A DNA stretch of 64,000 nt from Nonomuraea sp. SYSU D8015 (lineage in GTDB: Bacteria > Actinomycetota > Actinomycetes > Streptosporangiales > Streptosporangiaceae): assembly GCF_008065375.1 (NCBI RefSeq), contig NZ_VJYI01000007.1, positions 310,001 to 374,000 of the forward strand, in the 5' to 3' direction. Shown here piece after piece: positions 36,497-45,301 of this stretch. Position 1 is the stretch's first letter, and each line of letters opens with the position of its first letter. The position numbers and the translations under genes are program-made. The notes under the pieces were generated by a model that searched no databases, had not been told where the DNA came from, and was given only the letters and a program-made list of their open reading frames with translations.

Positions 36497-38000
36497 CATG
36501 GGGGCGAGCGTGGCTGAGGTGCGGCCGATCGATCCGCCGTTTGTCGTTCCCGGGTCCTCGGGGGGTGGCGGTCCGTGACCGTCTCAAGGGACTGACCGCG
36601 CAGGATGACAGGGTGCTGCGGTTGGTCGGTGCGCATCTCGGCTCGCTGGCCTCGCGCGATCTCAGTGGGCGCTGGCCCACCGCGGCCGGCTGGCGTACCT
36701 GCAGGACCTGGAAGCGGGGATCACCGCGATCACCCGGCGTCTTGCCGTGCCGGTAGGGCAGAAGGGCGCCAAAGACGCCCCGCCCGGCTACCGCTCGCGG
36801 CAGGAGTGGTTCGCCAAGTCCCGCCGCCTGCGGGTGCTGAAGGACTGGCTGGCCGCCGTGCGGGCCGACTGGCAGGCCGGACGGGTGCGCATCGTGCGGG
36901 GCGGCAAACGGTTCGCCAGGATGCGGCACAACCTGCAGGCCGCCACGTTGTCTGAGAGCGTATGGCGGCAGCAGTGGCAGGCGAAGCGGTGGTTCCTGCA
37001 GGCCGATGGCGAGTCGGGCAAGCGGTACGGCAACGAGACGATCCGCCTCAGCCCGACCGGTGAGGTGTCGATCAGGCTGCCAGAGCCACTCGCGCATCTG
37101 GCCAACGCGCCGCACGGCCGGTACGTGCTGGCCGCGCGGGTGCGGTTCGCGCACCGCAGCACCGGCTGGGCTGATCGTGTCGCGGCTGACCGGGCGGTGG
37201 CCTACCGCATCCACCTCGACGTGCGGCGTGGCCGCTGGTACATCACCGCCTCCTGGCAGATCCCGGCCGCCCCAGCCATCCCCATGTCCGCCGCGCTTAC
37301 CCACGGTGTGATCGGCGTGGACACCAACGCCGATCACCTGGCCGCCTGGCGGCTGGACGTGCACGGCAACCCGATCGGCAACCCCCGCCGCTTCACCTTC
37401 CACCTGTCCGGCGGCGCCGTGCACCGCGACGCCCAGGTCCGCCACGCCCTAACGCGGCTGCTGCACTGGGCACGTACCTGCGGGGTGAAGACCATCGCCA
37501 TCGAGGACCTGGACTTCCAGGCCGAGAAGAGCCGGGAGAAGCACGGCGGCCGCAAGAGGTTCCGGCAGCTGATCTCGGGCATGCCCACCGGCAGGCTGCG
37601 CGCGCGGCTGACCTCGATGGCAGATCAGACCGGTATCACGATCATCGCCGCCGATCCGGCGTACACCTCCAAATGGGGCGCCCAGCACTGGCAGGCCCCG
37701 CTGACCAGCAAGACCCGTACGACCACCCGTCACGACGCCGCTGCCGTGGCGATCGGACGACGCGCCCTCGGGCACCCGATCCGGCGACGGACGGCACCGC
37801 CCCCTGCTCACCGGAGCGATGAGCAGGGGCATCGGACCATCCAGGCCCGACCGGGAACCTGCGGGCGCCAGGGAACCCGCCCCCCGAGCACCGGACCATG
37901 CACACGATGCATGCCGCCGGGCCGTGGCGCGAAAGCGGGCGACCAGTGTGCCCAGCACCGTTCGAGGCACACGGCTGAGCAACTCCTGCTCAGTCCCTAG
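36497..38000 (+). pseudogene. TnpB-type transposon nuclease, frameshifted and internally deleted
   Basis: The long in-frame part (36747-38000) has all three RuvC motifs of TnpB: GVIGVDTNADHLA, IAIEDLDFQAEK, and HDAAAVAIGRRALG, with PAYTSKWGAQHW at the usual zinc-finger place. The N-terminal part is broken. MGASVAEVRPIDPPFVVPG runs into a G6 tract where the frame changes to VAVRDRLKGLTAQDDRVLRL, then GAHLGSLASRDLS changes frame again to HRGRLAYLQDLEAGITAI. About 35 residues expected between the last two are missing. No TnpA is present. The gene ends on the stop codon of the neighbouring lut regulator. It is a dead copy of an IS605/IS1341-like element whose left end I could not place. Confidence 0.75.
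37801..37993 (+). ncRNA. Candidate right-end RNA (omega-RNA-like) of the TnpB element
   Basis: TnpB elements encode a guide RNA overlapping the 3' end of tnpB. Here a perfect 10-bp stem (CCCCTGCTCA 37801-37810 with TGAGCAGGGG 37820-37829, 9-base loop) and a 7-bp stem (CTGAGCA 37975-37981 with TGCTCAG 37987-37993) share the TGCTCA core and flank the tail of the gene. They may be parts of that RNA or end structures used by the transposase. Boundaries are guesses. Confidence 0.35.
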
Positions 38001-38686
38001 GAACGGTAGGCGTGCGCGAGGTGCTCGGAGACGGCCCGGGCGGCTTCGTCCGCCTCGCCCCGGTCGATGGCCTCCAGGATGCGTACGTGGTCGGCGCGCA
38101 GGACCGAGGTGTCGCCGAGGCGTTCGACCGCTTCGACCGCGTACCTCCGCATCGAGTCGCGCAGCGACCGCATGATGGCGGCGATGAGCCGGTTGCCGGA
38201 CGCGTCCGCGATCGCGCAGTGGAAGGCCGTGTCGTGCTCCACGAACTCCTCGGCCGAGCCCGCCGCGTCCATCCCGGCGAGGGCGGAGACGAGCGCCGAG
38301 GTGTCGGCGCGGACGGCGGCCGCACGCGTGGCGGCCCACTCCTCGATCATGTGCCGGGCGTCGATGACCTCGCGCATCTCCAGGCTCGCCAGCCCGAGAT
38401 GCAGCCTGAGCAGGTCCGTCAGCGCCGACTCCGGACGCGCGATCAGCACCGCGCCCGCGTCCGGCCCCCGTCCCACCTGCGAGGACACCACACCCAGCGT
38501 CTCCAGCACACGCATGGCCTCGCGCACCGACGAGCGGCTGACGCCGAGCTGCTCGGCGAGCTGGCGCTCGGCGGGCAGCCGGTCGCCCGCCGTCAGGCCG
38601 TCCTCGGCGATGCGCCGTTCGATCTGCGCGAGCACGTCCTCGAACGTCCGCGTGCGCTTGACCGGACGCCAGCCGCCGCCGTCCAC
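37997..38686 (-). CDS. FadR/FCD-subfamily GntR regulator of the lut operon
   Basis: The 229-residue protein has a GntR winged helix (LPAERQLAEQLGVSRSSVRE, VLETLGVVSSQVGRG) and an FCD ligand domain with the metal-binding set Asp-His in HDTAFH, His in ADHVRIL and His in EHLAHA. Such proteins (LldR, LutR) bind TGGTC-N-GACCA and are released by lactate or other hydroxyacids. GTG 38686 follows AAGGAGG by five bases. It is divergent from lutABC across two perfect palindromes, so autorepression and control of lutABC are expected. Its stop coincides with the end of the TnpB relic. Confidence 0.88.
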   Translation of the reverse strand: MDGGGWRPVKRTRTFEDVLAQIERRIAEDGLTAGDRLPAERQLAEQLGVSRSSVREAMRVLETLGVVSSQVGRGPDAGAVLIARPESALTDLLRLHLGLASLEMREVIDARHMIEEWAATRAAAVRADTSALVSALAGMDAAGSAEEFVEHDTAFHCAIADASGNRLIAAIMRSLRDSMRRYAVEAVERLGDTSVLRADHVRILEAIDRGEADEAARAVSEHLAHAYRS

Positions 38687-38701
38687 CAGAGCCTCCTTGA
38701 T

Positions 38702-38729
38702 ATGGTCTGACCATACTGTGGTCAGACCA
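38702..38729. promoter_or_regulatory. Two operators of the lut regulator
   Basis: Two perfect palindromes, ATGGTC-T-GACCAT at 38702-38714 and TGGTC-A-GACCA at 38719-38729, lie in the short gap between the FCD regulator and lutA, with centres 16 bases apart. They match the TGGTCnGACCA sites known for lactate-responsive FCD regulators. Confidence 0.8.
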
Positions 38730-38746
38730 TATATGAGAGGAGAGCC

Positions 38747-39478
38747 GTGCGAGTCGCCCTGTTCATCACGTGCGTGAACGACACGCTCTTCCCCGGCACC
38801 GGCAAGGCGGTCGTGTCGCTCCTGCGCAGGCTCGGCTGCGAGGTGGACTTCCCGGCCGCCCAGACGTGCTGCGGCCAGATGCACGTCAACACGGGTTACC
38901 GCGCGGAGGGGGTGCGGCTGGCGCGCCACTTCACCGAGGTCTTCGCCGGGTACGAGGCGGTCGTCGCGCCGTCGGGCTCGTGCGCGGCCATGGTGCGTGA
39001 GCAGTACCCGAAACTGGCGAAACCCGGCAGCAAGGGCGCGGCGGCGATCGCCGAGGTGGTGCCCAGGGTGTACGAGCTGTCCGAGTTCCTGATCGACGTG
39101 CTGAAAGTCGAGGACGTCGGCGCATATTTCCCACACCGGGTGACATATCACCCGACGTGCCACTCGCTTCGCGGCCTCCACCTGGGCGACCGGCCCACCA
39201 GGCTGCTCCAGCACGTCCGCGGCCTGGAGCTGGTGCCGCTGCCCGGCGCCGAGGAGTGCTGCGGCTTCGGCGGCACGTTCGCGGTCAAGAACCCGGCCGT
39301 CTCGGCGGCCATGGGCGCAGACAAGACCCGCAACATCCTGGACACCGGCGCCGAAGTGCTGTGCGCGGCGGACAACTCGTGCCTCATGCACATCGGGGGC
39401 ACGCTGAGCCGCCAGAAGACCGGCGTCAGGACCATGCACCTGGCCGAGATCCTGGCGTCAACGGAGGAGGCCCAATGA
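38747..39478 (+). CDS. lutA: L-lactate utilisation protein LutA (CCG-domain Fe-S protein)
   Basis: 243 residues with two cysteine-rich CCG repeats (TCCGQMHVNTG near residue 44 and ECCGFGGTFAVKN near 172), which bind an Fe-S cluster in heterodisulfide-reductase-like subunits. With LutB and LutC it oxidises L-lactate to pyruvate in the cytoplasm. The GTG start follows GAGAGGAG. Its stop overlaps the lutB ATG (39475-39478). It is the first gene of a three-gene operon controlled by the FCD regulator. Confidence 0.92.
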   Translation: MRVALFITCVNDTLFPGTGKAVVSLLRRLGCEVDFPAAQTCCGQMHVNTGYRAEGVRLARHFTEVFAGYEAVVAPSGSCAAMVREQYPKLAKPGSKGAAAIAEVVPRVYELSEFLIDVLKVEDVGAYFPHRVTYHPTCHSLRGLHLGDRPTRLLQHVRGLELVPLPGAEECCGFGGTFAVKNPAVSAAMGADKTRNILDTGAEVLCAADNSCLMHIGGTLSRQKTGVRTMHLAEILASTEEAQ

Positions 39479-40866
39479 GCTCGACATTCCTCGGGATGCC
39501 CGGAGATTTCCCAAAAAACGCTGAGAAAGCCGTTCAAAACTCGCAACTCCGCTACAACCTCCGCAAAGCCACGCACACCATCCGGGGCAAGCGGGCGAGC
39601 GTCGTCGGCGAGCTGCCCGACTGGCAGGAGCTCCGGGCGGCCGGCAAGGCCATCAAGGACCACACCCTGCGCAACCTCGACCGCTACCTGGTCCAGCTGG
39701 AGGAGTCCGTCACCAGGGCGGGCGGCACCGTCCACTGGGCGAGGGACGCCGCGGAGGCCAACCGCATCGTGGCCGGCCTGGTCAAGGCCACCGGCGAGAC
39801 CGAGGTGGTCAAGGTCAAGTCCATGGCCACCCAGGAGATCGAGCTCAACCAGGCGCTCGCCGCGGAGGGCATCACCGCGTACGAGACCGACCTCGCCGAG
39901 CTGATCGTCCAGCTCGGCGACGACTTCCCGAGCCACATCCTGGTCCCCGCGATCCACCGCAACCGGTCGGAGATCCGCGAGATCTTCCTCGACAAGATGC
40001 CCAAGGTCCCCGACAACCTGACCGACGACCCGCCGGCCCTCGCCGAGGCCGCCCGGCTCCACCTGCGCGAACGCTTCCTCAAGAGCAAGGTCGCGATCTC
40101 CGGCGCCAACTTCATGGTCGCCGAGACCGGCACGCTCGTCGTGCTGGAGTCCGAGGGCAACGGCCGCATGTGCCTGACCCTGCCGCGGACGCTCATCAGC
40201 GTGGTCGGGATCGAGAAGCTTCTGCCCACCTGGCGGGACCTGGAGGTGTTCCTCCAGCTCCTCCCCAGAAGCTCCACGGGCGAGCGGATGAATCCCTATA
40301 CGAGCATGTGGACCGGCGCGGTCGAGGGCCAGGAGTTCCACCTGGTCCTGCTCGACAACGGCCGCACCGACGTGCTCGCCGACGAGGTCGGCCGCCAGGC
40401 GCTGCGCTGCATCCGCTGCTCGGCCTGCCTCAACGTGTGCCCGGTCTACGAGCGCGCGGGCGGCCACGCGTACGGCTCGGTCTACCCGGGGCCGATCGGC
40501 GCGATCCTCACCCCGCAGCTGCGCGGCATGGGCTCCGAGCTGGACGCCTCGCTCCCGTACGCCTCCAGCCTGTGCGGCGCCTGCTACGAGGCCTGCCCGG
40601 TCGCCATCGACATCCCCGAGGTGCTGGTGGACCTGCGGGCCAAGGCCCCGCACTCGGCCGCCGAGCGGGCCGGCATGAAGGTCGCGGGCTGGATACTCAA
40701 CGACCACGAGCGGCTCGCCAGGGCCCAGCGCGCGGCCACCAAGCTGCGCAAGCTGGTCCCCAAGCGGTTGCCCGGCCCGCTGTCGGCGTGGACCGACACC
40801 AGGGACGTGCCCGAGATTCCGGAAGAATCCTTCAGAGACTGGTGGGAGCGGAATGAGCGCGCGTGA
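39475..40866 (+). CDS. lutB: L-lactate utilisation iron-sulfur protein LutB
   Basis: A 463-residue protein with an N-terminal LUD domain (RATHTIRGKR-like KATHTIRGKRASVVGELPDW) and two ferredoxin-type 4Fe-4S motifs, CIRCSACLNVCP near residue 312 and CGACYEACP near 367, followed by a short C-terminal DUF3390-like tail. This is the standard LutB layout; it passes electrons during lactate oxidation. It overlaps lutA by four bases and lutC by 14. Confidence 0.93.
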   Translation: MSSTFLGMPGDFPKNAEKAVQNSQLRYNLRKATHTIRGKRASVVGELPDWQELRAAGKAIKDHTLRNLDRYLVQLEESVTRAGGTVHWARDAAEANRIVAGLVKATGETEVVKVKSMATQEIELNQALAAEGITAYETDLAELIVQLGDDFPSHILVPAIHRNRSEIREIFLDKMPKVPDNLTDDPPALAEAARLHLRERFLKSKVAISGANFMVAETGTLVVLESEGNGRMCLTLPRTLISVVGIEKLLPTWRDLEVFLQLLPRSSTGERMNPYTSMWTGAVEGQEFHLVLLDNGRTDVLADEVGRQALRCIRCSACLNVCPVYERAGGHAYGSVYPGPIGAILTPQLRGMGSELDASLPYASSLCGACYEACPVAIDIPEVLVDLRAKAPHSAAERAGMKVAGWILNDHERLARAQRAATKLRKLVPKRLPGPLSAWTDTRDVPEIPEESFRDWWERNERA

Positions 40867-41398
40867 CGAGATCCTCGCGAGGATCGGCAAAGCCGTGGCG
40901 GGGGCCGAGGACGTGGAGATCCCCCGCCACTACCGCACGACGCAGCAGGCGGACGACCTCGTCGGGCTGTTCGCCGAGCGCGTGGACGACTACCGGGCGA
41001 TCGTGCACGTGCTGCCGGCCGCCGAGGTGCCCGCCAAGATCGACGAACTCGTCGCGGGCCGTCGCATGATCAGGCCCGACGGCGACGGATGGGACGACCT
41101 CAACACCGCCGACGGCGTGGTCACCACCTGCGCCGTGGCCATCGCCGAGACCGGCACGATCGTCCTCGACCACGGCCCCGGCCAGGGCACCAGGGCCCAG
41201 ACGCTCGTCCCCGACTACCACGTGTGCGTGGTCAGGGCCGATCAGATCGTCTCCTGCGTGCCCGAGGCCGTCGCCAGGCTGGCCCCGGCACGCCCGCTCA
41301 CCTGGATCAGCGGCCCGTCGGCCACCAGCGACATCGAGCTCAACCGGGTGGAGGGCGTGCACGGGCCCAGGACGCTGGAAGTGATCATCAGTACCTGA
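40853..41398 (+). CDS. lutC: L-lactate utilisation protein LutC (LUD domain)
   Basis: A 181-residue LUD-domain protein (MSARDEILARIGKAV at the N-terminus, VAIAETGTIVLDHGPGQGTR, WISGPSATSDIELNRVEGVH). The AETGT and SATSDIE motifs are typical of LutC. It completes the lutABC operon. The last 11 bases overlap the convergent BaeRF-like gene. No lactate permease gene follows, so uptake must be encoded elsewhere. Confidence 0.93.
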   Translation: MSARDEILARIGKAVAGAEDVEIPRHYRTTQQADDLVGLFAERVDDYRAIVHVLPAAEVPAKIDELVAGRRMIRPDGDGWDDLNTADGVVTTCAVAIAETGTIVLDHGPGQGTRAQTLVPDYHVCVVRADQIVSCVPEAVARLAPARPLTWISGPSATSDIELNRVEGVHGPRTLEVIIST

Positions 41399-42407
41399 GC
41401 ACGGCCGCCACGTCCTTGACGGCGTCGGTGAACCACAGCTCCGCGTCCGTCATCGCGGCGGCCCTGGCCAGCGCCGAGTCCGCGCGTTCCTGGACCGGCT
41501 CGGCGACGCCCCAGCGGTGCAGCTCGTCCCGGTCGGCGGCGAGCTGCGTGCCGCCCTCGCCGGTCCAGACGGGCTGCGGCAGGTCGCCGGGCGAGAGCAG
41601 CGCGTGCACCCTGCCTTCGCGCAGGGCCCGTGCGACGTCCTCCATGCCGACCGGGCCGGCGTCTTCCTGGTGGCGTTCGAGCAGCTCGGCGCGCCTGCGG
41701 TCGAGCCAGTCGTCGAGGGCCCGCTCCACGTCCTCCTCGAACTGGCCGTGGTCGCTGCGGCTGCCGTGCTCGACCATCATCACCCGGTCCGCGGACTTGG
41801 TGCCGAGGTGATGCAGCAGGTACGAACGCGACTTCGGCTCGCCGGCCACGATGATCAGTTCCGCGCCGATGCGGCGTACCTGCTCGTCGATCTCGTGCGC
41901 GACGGCCACCGCGTTCTTCTCCCACGTGTCGTCGACCGCCCGCTCGTATCGCTTCTGCGACCAGCCGCCCTGGGCGGTCTTCTGCAGCGGCCACTCCTCG
42001 GCTTCCACGGTGGTCCTGCGCGGAGACCCGCCGCCGAACACCGTCAGCTCCGCCCCCGCGTGGTCCACGATGACGCGGATGTGCGGGACGTTCTCGCCCC
42101 GCTGCCTGAGCATGGGCGTGACGTGCGGCAGCGGCGAGCACATCGCCAGCTCGGACGGCGTCCGCTCCAGCGACTCGGCCAGCACCACCTCACCGCGCGT
42201 GGCGAACAGCGCCCGCCCGGCGGCCGCCTGCATGGCCTCCGCCTCCAGCGCCTCGACCGTCGCGGGATCCACCCCGTCGAGCCGTTCGAGCTGGTCGCGG
42301 ATGCCGCGCCAGTGCGCCTTCCGCTCGGCCACGGTGAGCGCACCCAGGTACACCGACGCGTAGGGGCCGCGTCGTTCGTACAGCGGCCGGATGAAGTCGA
42401 GCCGCAC
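41388..42407 (-). CDS. BaeRF/Vms1-like release-factor-fold protein (Rv2629 type)
   Basis: A 339-residue protein similar to the actinobacterial Rv2629 group, whose eRF1-like fold relates it to Vms1/ANKZF1 peptidyl-tRNA hydrolases and bacterial hibernation/release factors. Visible landmarks: VYLGALTVAERKAHWRGI near the start, RVIVDHAGAELTVFGG, QKRYERAVDDTWEKNA, ELIIVAGEPKSRSYLLHHLG. It probably acts on stalled or resting ribosomes under stress, but that role is inferred from the fold. GTG start with GGAGGTG upstream. The DUF2795 gene ends three bases before it, so they form one operon. Confidence 0.72.
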   Translation of the reverse strand: MRLDFIRPLYERRGPYASVYLGALTVAERKAHWRGIRDQLERLDGVDPATVEALEAEAMQAAAGRALFATRGEVVLAESLERTPSELAMCSPLPHVTPMLRQRGENVPHIRVIVDHAGAELTVFGGGSPRRTTVEAEEWPLQKTAQGGWSQKRYERAVDDTWEKNAVAVAHEIDEQVRRIGAELIIVAGEPKSRSYLLHHLGTKSADRVMMVEHGSRSDHGQFEEDVERALDDWLDRRRAELLERHQEDAGPVGMEDVARALREGRVHALLSPGDLPQPVWTGEGGTQLAADRDELHRWGVAEPVQERADSALARAAAMTDAELWFTDAVKDVAAVLRY

Positions 42408-42410
42408 CGG

Positions 42411-42821
42411 TCACCACCTCCGCTTTTCCACGCCGATCCCGAGGGCCTTGGCGACGTCGTTCATGTTCGTGTACTGCCGTTCCGGGAGGGACCTGACCAT
42501 GTCGACCACCGGGTCGGGCGCGCCTGCCTCTTCGACGTGCCGCTCCAGATCGGCCTTGGACCGGGGCCAATGGGTGTCACTCAGCCACTTCGCGAGGTCG
42601 CCGCGGACGTCGACGTCGCGCTGGGTCATGCCCTCCGGAACGCCGGGCTCGTGACCTGGGGGGTACGACCGCATCGATTCCTCGCCGGGCGCCGGCATGG
42701 CCTCGGGCTCCTTCCATTCCTGGGCGTGCGTCGTGCCGCCGCCTCGTACCATGCCCTCGGTCTCGTGCTTCTGCTGATCGTCCAGGCGGGGTCCGTGCTT
42801 GTCGCTCCCACGTTGCTCCAT
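42411..42821 (-). CDS. DUF2795 protein
   Basis: A 136-residue hydrophilic protein. The first half is charged and disordered-looking (Glu/Gly/His-rich). The second half is the DUF2795 fold (RGDLAKWLSDTHWPRSKADL, ERQYTNMNDVAKALG). Its function is unknown. ATG 42821 follows GAGGAGTGAGGG. It is transcribed with the downstream BaeRF-like gene; stress-related co-expression is a guess. Confidence 0.75.
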   Translation of the reverse strand: MEQRGSDKHGPRLDDQQKHETEGMVRGGGTTHAQEWKEPEAMPAPGEESMRSYPPGHEPGVPEGMTQRDVDVRGDLAKWLSDTHWPRSKADLERHVEEAGAPDPVVDMVRSLPERQYTNMNDVAKALGIGVEKRRW

Positions 42822-42898
42822 CGTTCCCTCACTCCTCTCAACTGCGCCCCTACCCCCGCTTTCGTGGGCAAACATCGCGGCTGTGTACCCTGCCGAGC

Positions 42899-43975
42899 GT
42901 GTTCGAGCCCGACGTGAGCATCGCGACGGCCCGGCTGAGGCTGCGGCCGTTCGGCCCCCAGGACACTGGCCGGGTCCGGTCGATCGTGGGGTCCGGCGTC
43001 CGGTTCCTCCCGCCCGGGGCGCCCGTCCACCCGTCCGGCGTCGCCCAGTGGCTCGCCTCGGGCGTGCACGAGCTGCGCAGGGCCGGGCAGGGCATGCACC
43101 TGGCCATGACGGACGTGGACGGCGTCATCGTGGGCGCCATCAGCCTGTTCAAGACCTCGTGGAGCGCGGGCACGACGGAGGTCGGGTACGGCGTGCACCC
43201 CCTCTACCGGAGCCGCGGGTTCGCCACCGAGGCCGTGCGGGGGCTCGTCGACTGGGTGTTCGCGAACACCAGGCTGCGCAGGATCGACCTGACGGCCAAC
43301 CTGGACAACGCCGCCTCGCTCCGCGTCGCCCAGAAAGCCGGCTTCACCTGGGAAGGCGTGCTGCGCGCCGCGGTCATGGACGACGACGGCCCGCACGACC
43401 TGGTCATGTTCGGCCTGCTCCGCGGCGACGACCGCGTCCCGGCGAACACGCTGCCTCGGACGGAGCTGCGGACCGGGCGGCTCCTGTTACGGCCGCCCGT
43501 CCCCGCCGACGCCCCCGACCTGGCCGCCACCGCCGCCGACCCGCTCACGCAGGCCAGGACGAGTCTCCCGCCCGGCTACACCGAGGAGGACGCGCGGTCC
43601 TTCATCGACGGCGCGGAACAGAGGCGGATCAGGGGCACGGACGCCGGCTGGACGGTCGTGGAGCTGGAAACCGGCCGGTTCGCCATGAACGTGGACATCA
43701 GAGATGTCGACTGGAGAAACCGTACGGCCGAGGTCGGCTACATGACCGCGCCGTGGGCCCGCGGCAGGGGCTACGCCGGCGAGGCCGTGCTGGCGGTCGC
43801 GGGCTGGCTGTTCGAGCAGGGTTTCCACCGCCTTCAGCTACGCGTGGCCGTGGACAACCCCGAGTCCCGGCGGGTGGCCGAGAAGGCGGGCTTCGTCCGC
43901 GAGGGCGTCGCCCGCGCATGCCTCCGCGGCGACGATCTCGTCGTCTACAGTCTCATCCCGTCCGACCTGGCCTGA
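42899..43975 (+). CDS. Tandem GNAT (RimJ/RimL-like) acetyltransferase
   Basis: A 358-residue protein made of two consecutive GNAT domains. Domain 1 (residues 1-175) has VGYGVHPLYRSRGFATEAVR and NLDNAASLRVAQKAGFTWEG; domain 2 (about 185-350) has VGYMTAPWARGRGYAGEAVL and NPESRRVAEKAGFVREGVA. Both keep the R/Q-x-x-G-x-G/A acetyl-CoA loop (RSRGFA, RGRGYA). Such proteins acetylate N-terminal amines of ribosomal proteins or small amines such as drugs. GTG 42899 has no ribosome site but TACCCT ends seven bases upstream, a leaderless pattern. The substrate is unknown. Confidence 0.85.
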   Translation: MFEPDVSIATARLRLRPFGPQDTGRVRSIVGSGVRFLPPGAPVHPSGVAQWLASGVHELRRAGQGMHLAMTDVDGVIVGAISLFKTSWSAGTTEVGYGVHPLYRSRGFATEAVRGLVDWVFANTRLRRIDLTANLDNAASLRVAQKAGFTWEGVLRAAVMDDDGPHDLVMFGLLRGDDRVPANTLPRTELRTGRLLLRPPVPADAPDLAATAADPLTQARTSLPPGYTEEDARSFIDGAEQRRIRGTDAGWTVVELETGRFAMNVDIRDVDWRNRTAEVGYMTAPWARGRGYAGEAVLAVAGWLFEQGFHRLQLRVAVDNPESRRVAEKAGFVREGVARACLRGDDLVVYSLIPSDLA

Positions 43976-44055
43976 GGGCACATCGGACTGACCCTTGTAC
44001 CGTTTGTGAATCCACTCGGCACCCGTCACCCTTGAGGTGAGGAGTGTGAGGCGCA

Positions 44056-45231
44056 ATGATCACGGTTGTCGGCTGGGACGGATCCGAGCTCTCAGCCAAG
44101 GCGGTCGACCGGCTCCATGGGGCCGGGCTCGTCGTGGGACCGGACGCCATCATCGGGCAGCTCAAGCTCACCGCGCCGACCGCGGCCGACGGGGCGCTGC
44201 TGGAGACCCTCGACGACCACCTCGAGCACGGCGAGGGCCCCGCCGTCGTGATCGCGGAGGGTGATCCCGGATTCTTCGGCGTCGTGCGCAAGCTCCGGGC
44301 GCACGGCATCAGACCCGATGTGCTGCCCGCGACCTCGCTGGTCACGCGGGCTTTCGCCTGCGCAGGGCTCAACTGGGAGGATGCGCTGGTCGTCGCCCCG
44401 TCCGGCCCGCACCAGCTCAACCGTGCCGTGAACGCCTGCCGCGCCCACCCCAAGGTCGCGCTGATCGTCGCCCCCGGCGTGGGCCCCGGCGAGGTCGCCA
44501 GGGAGCTGGCGCCCACCACGCCCCGCGCGCTGATCGTCTGCGAGGACCTCGGCGGACCGGACGAGCGGGTCACGCACAGCCGCATGGGCGAGGCCACGAC
44601 CAGGCCGTGGAAGGATCCCGACGTGGTCCTCGTCATCGACCCGCTCCACCAGCCCAAGGAGCCCAGCTGGGTGGCGGGGGCGCAGCCGGGGCCCCCCGAG
44701 TGGGCGCTGCCGTTCGAGAGCGGGCTCCCGGCGGAGGCGAGGGCGTACATCCTGGCCAAGCTGGGCCCCCGGCTCGGCGACCTGGTGTGGGACGTGGGCG
44801 CCGGCGTCGGCGAGATCGCCGTCGAGTGCGCCAGGCTGGGCGCGGCCGTCGTGGCCGTCGAGCGCTCCGAGGAGTCCTGCGCCAAGCTGCGCGCCAACGT
44901 GCTCAAGCACGGCGTCAAAGTGGCTCTGACCAGAGGGCAGGCGCCGCCGGCGCTGGAGCCGCTGCCCGACCCCGACGCCGTGTTCGTGGGCGGCGGCGGC
45001 GCCGACGTGGTCGTGGCCTGCGCCGCGCGCGGCCCGCGCTCGCTGGTGTGCGCGCTCAGCAAGATCGAGCAGGTCCCGGCCGTGCTGGAGCGGCTGCGCG
45101 AGCAGGGCTACCGGGGCGAGGGCACCCAGATCCTGGCCTCCAAGCTGACACTCGAGCCCGACGGATCACACAGCCTGACCGCCTCCGACCCGGTGTTCGT
45201 CGTGCACGCGACACCTGCGCACACAGCGTGA
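44056..45231 (+). CDS. cobL: Precorrin-6Y C5,15-methyltransferase (decarboxylating), CbiE-CbiT fusion
   Basis: A 391-residue fusion. Residues 1-195 are the CbiE-type tetrapyrrole methylase (MITVVGWDGSELSAKAV, VVIAEGDPGFFGVVRKL), and residues about 215-385 the CbiT-type Rossmann methylase (GDLVWDVGAGVGEIAVECAR). CobL methylates C5 and C15 and removes the C12 acetate carboxyl of precorrin-6Y. AGGTGAGGAG lies upstream of the ATG. It begins the cobalamin group on the plus strand. No B12 riboswitch is seen in the 80-base leader. Confidence 0.92.
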   Translation: MITVVGWDGSELSAKAVDRLHGAGLVVGPDAIIGQLKLTAPTAADGALLETLDDHLEHGEGPAVVIAEGDPGFFGVVRKLRAHGIRPDVLPATSLVTRAFACAGLNWEDALVVAPSGPHQLNRAVNACRAHPKVALIVAPGVGPGEVARELAPTTPRALIVCEDLGGPDERVTHSRMGEATTRPWKDPDVVLVIDPLHQPKEPSWVAGAQPGPPEWALPFESGLPAEARAYILAKLGPRLGDLVWDVGAGVGEIAVECARLGAAVVAVERSEESCAKLRANVLKHGVKVALTRGQAPPALEPLPDPDAVFVGGGGADVVVACAARGPRSLVCALSKIEQVPAVLERLREQGYRGEGTQILASKLTLEPDGSHSLTASDPVFVVHATPAHTA

Positions 45232-45301
45232 CCTGTTCCCTACGGGGGCGCATCGGTTATCCTCGCGTGTCTTTGTCCACCACACCGGAGAATCCCTCAC
45301 G

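Noticed and set aside
43976..44055. Cobalamin riboswitch before cobL
   Set aside because: The 80-base leader is too short for the full structure and no B12 box was recognised; the same holds for the gaps before cobQ and cysG.
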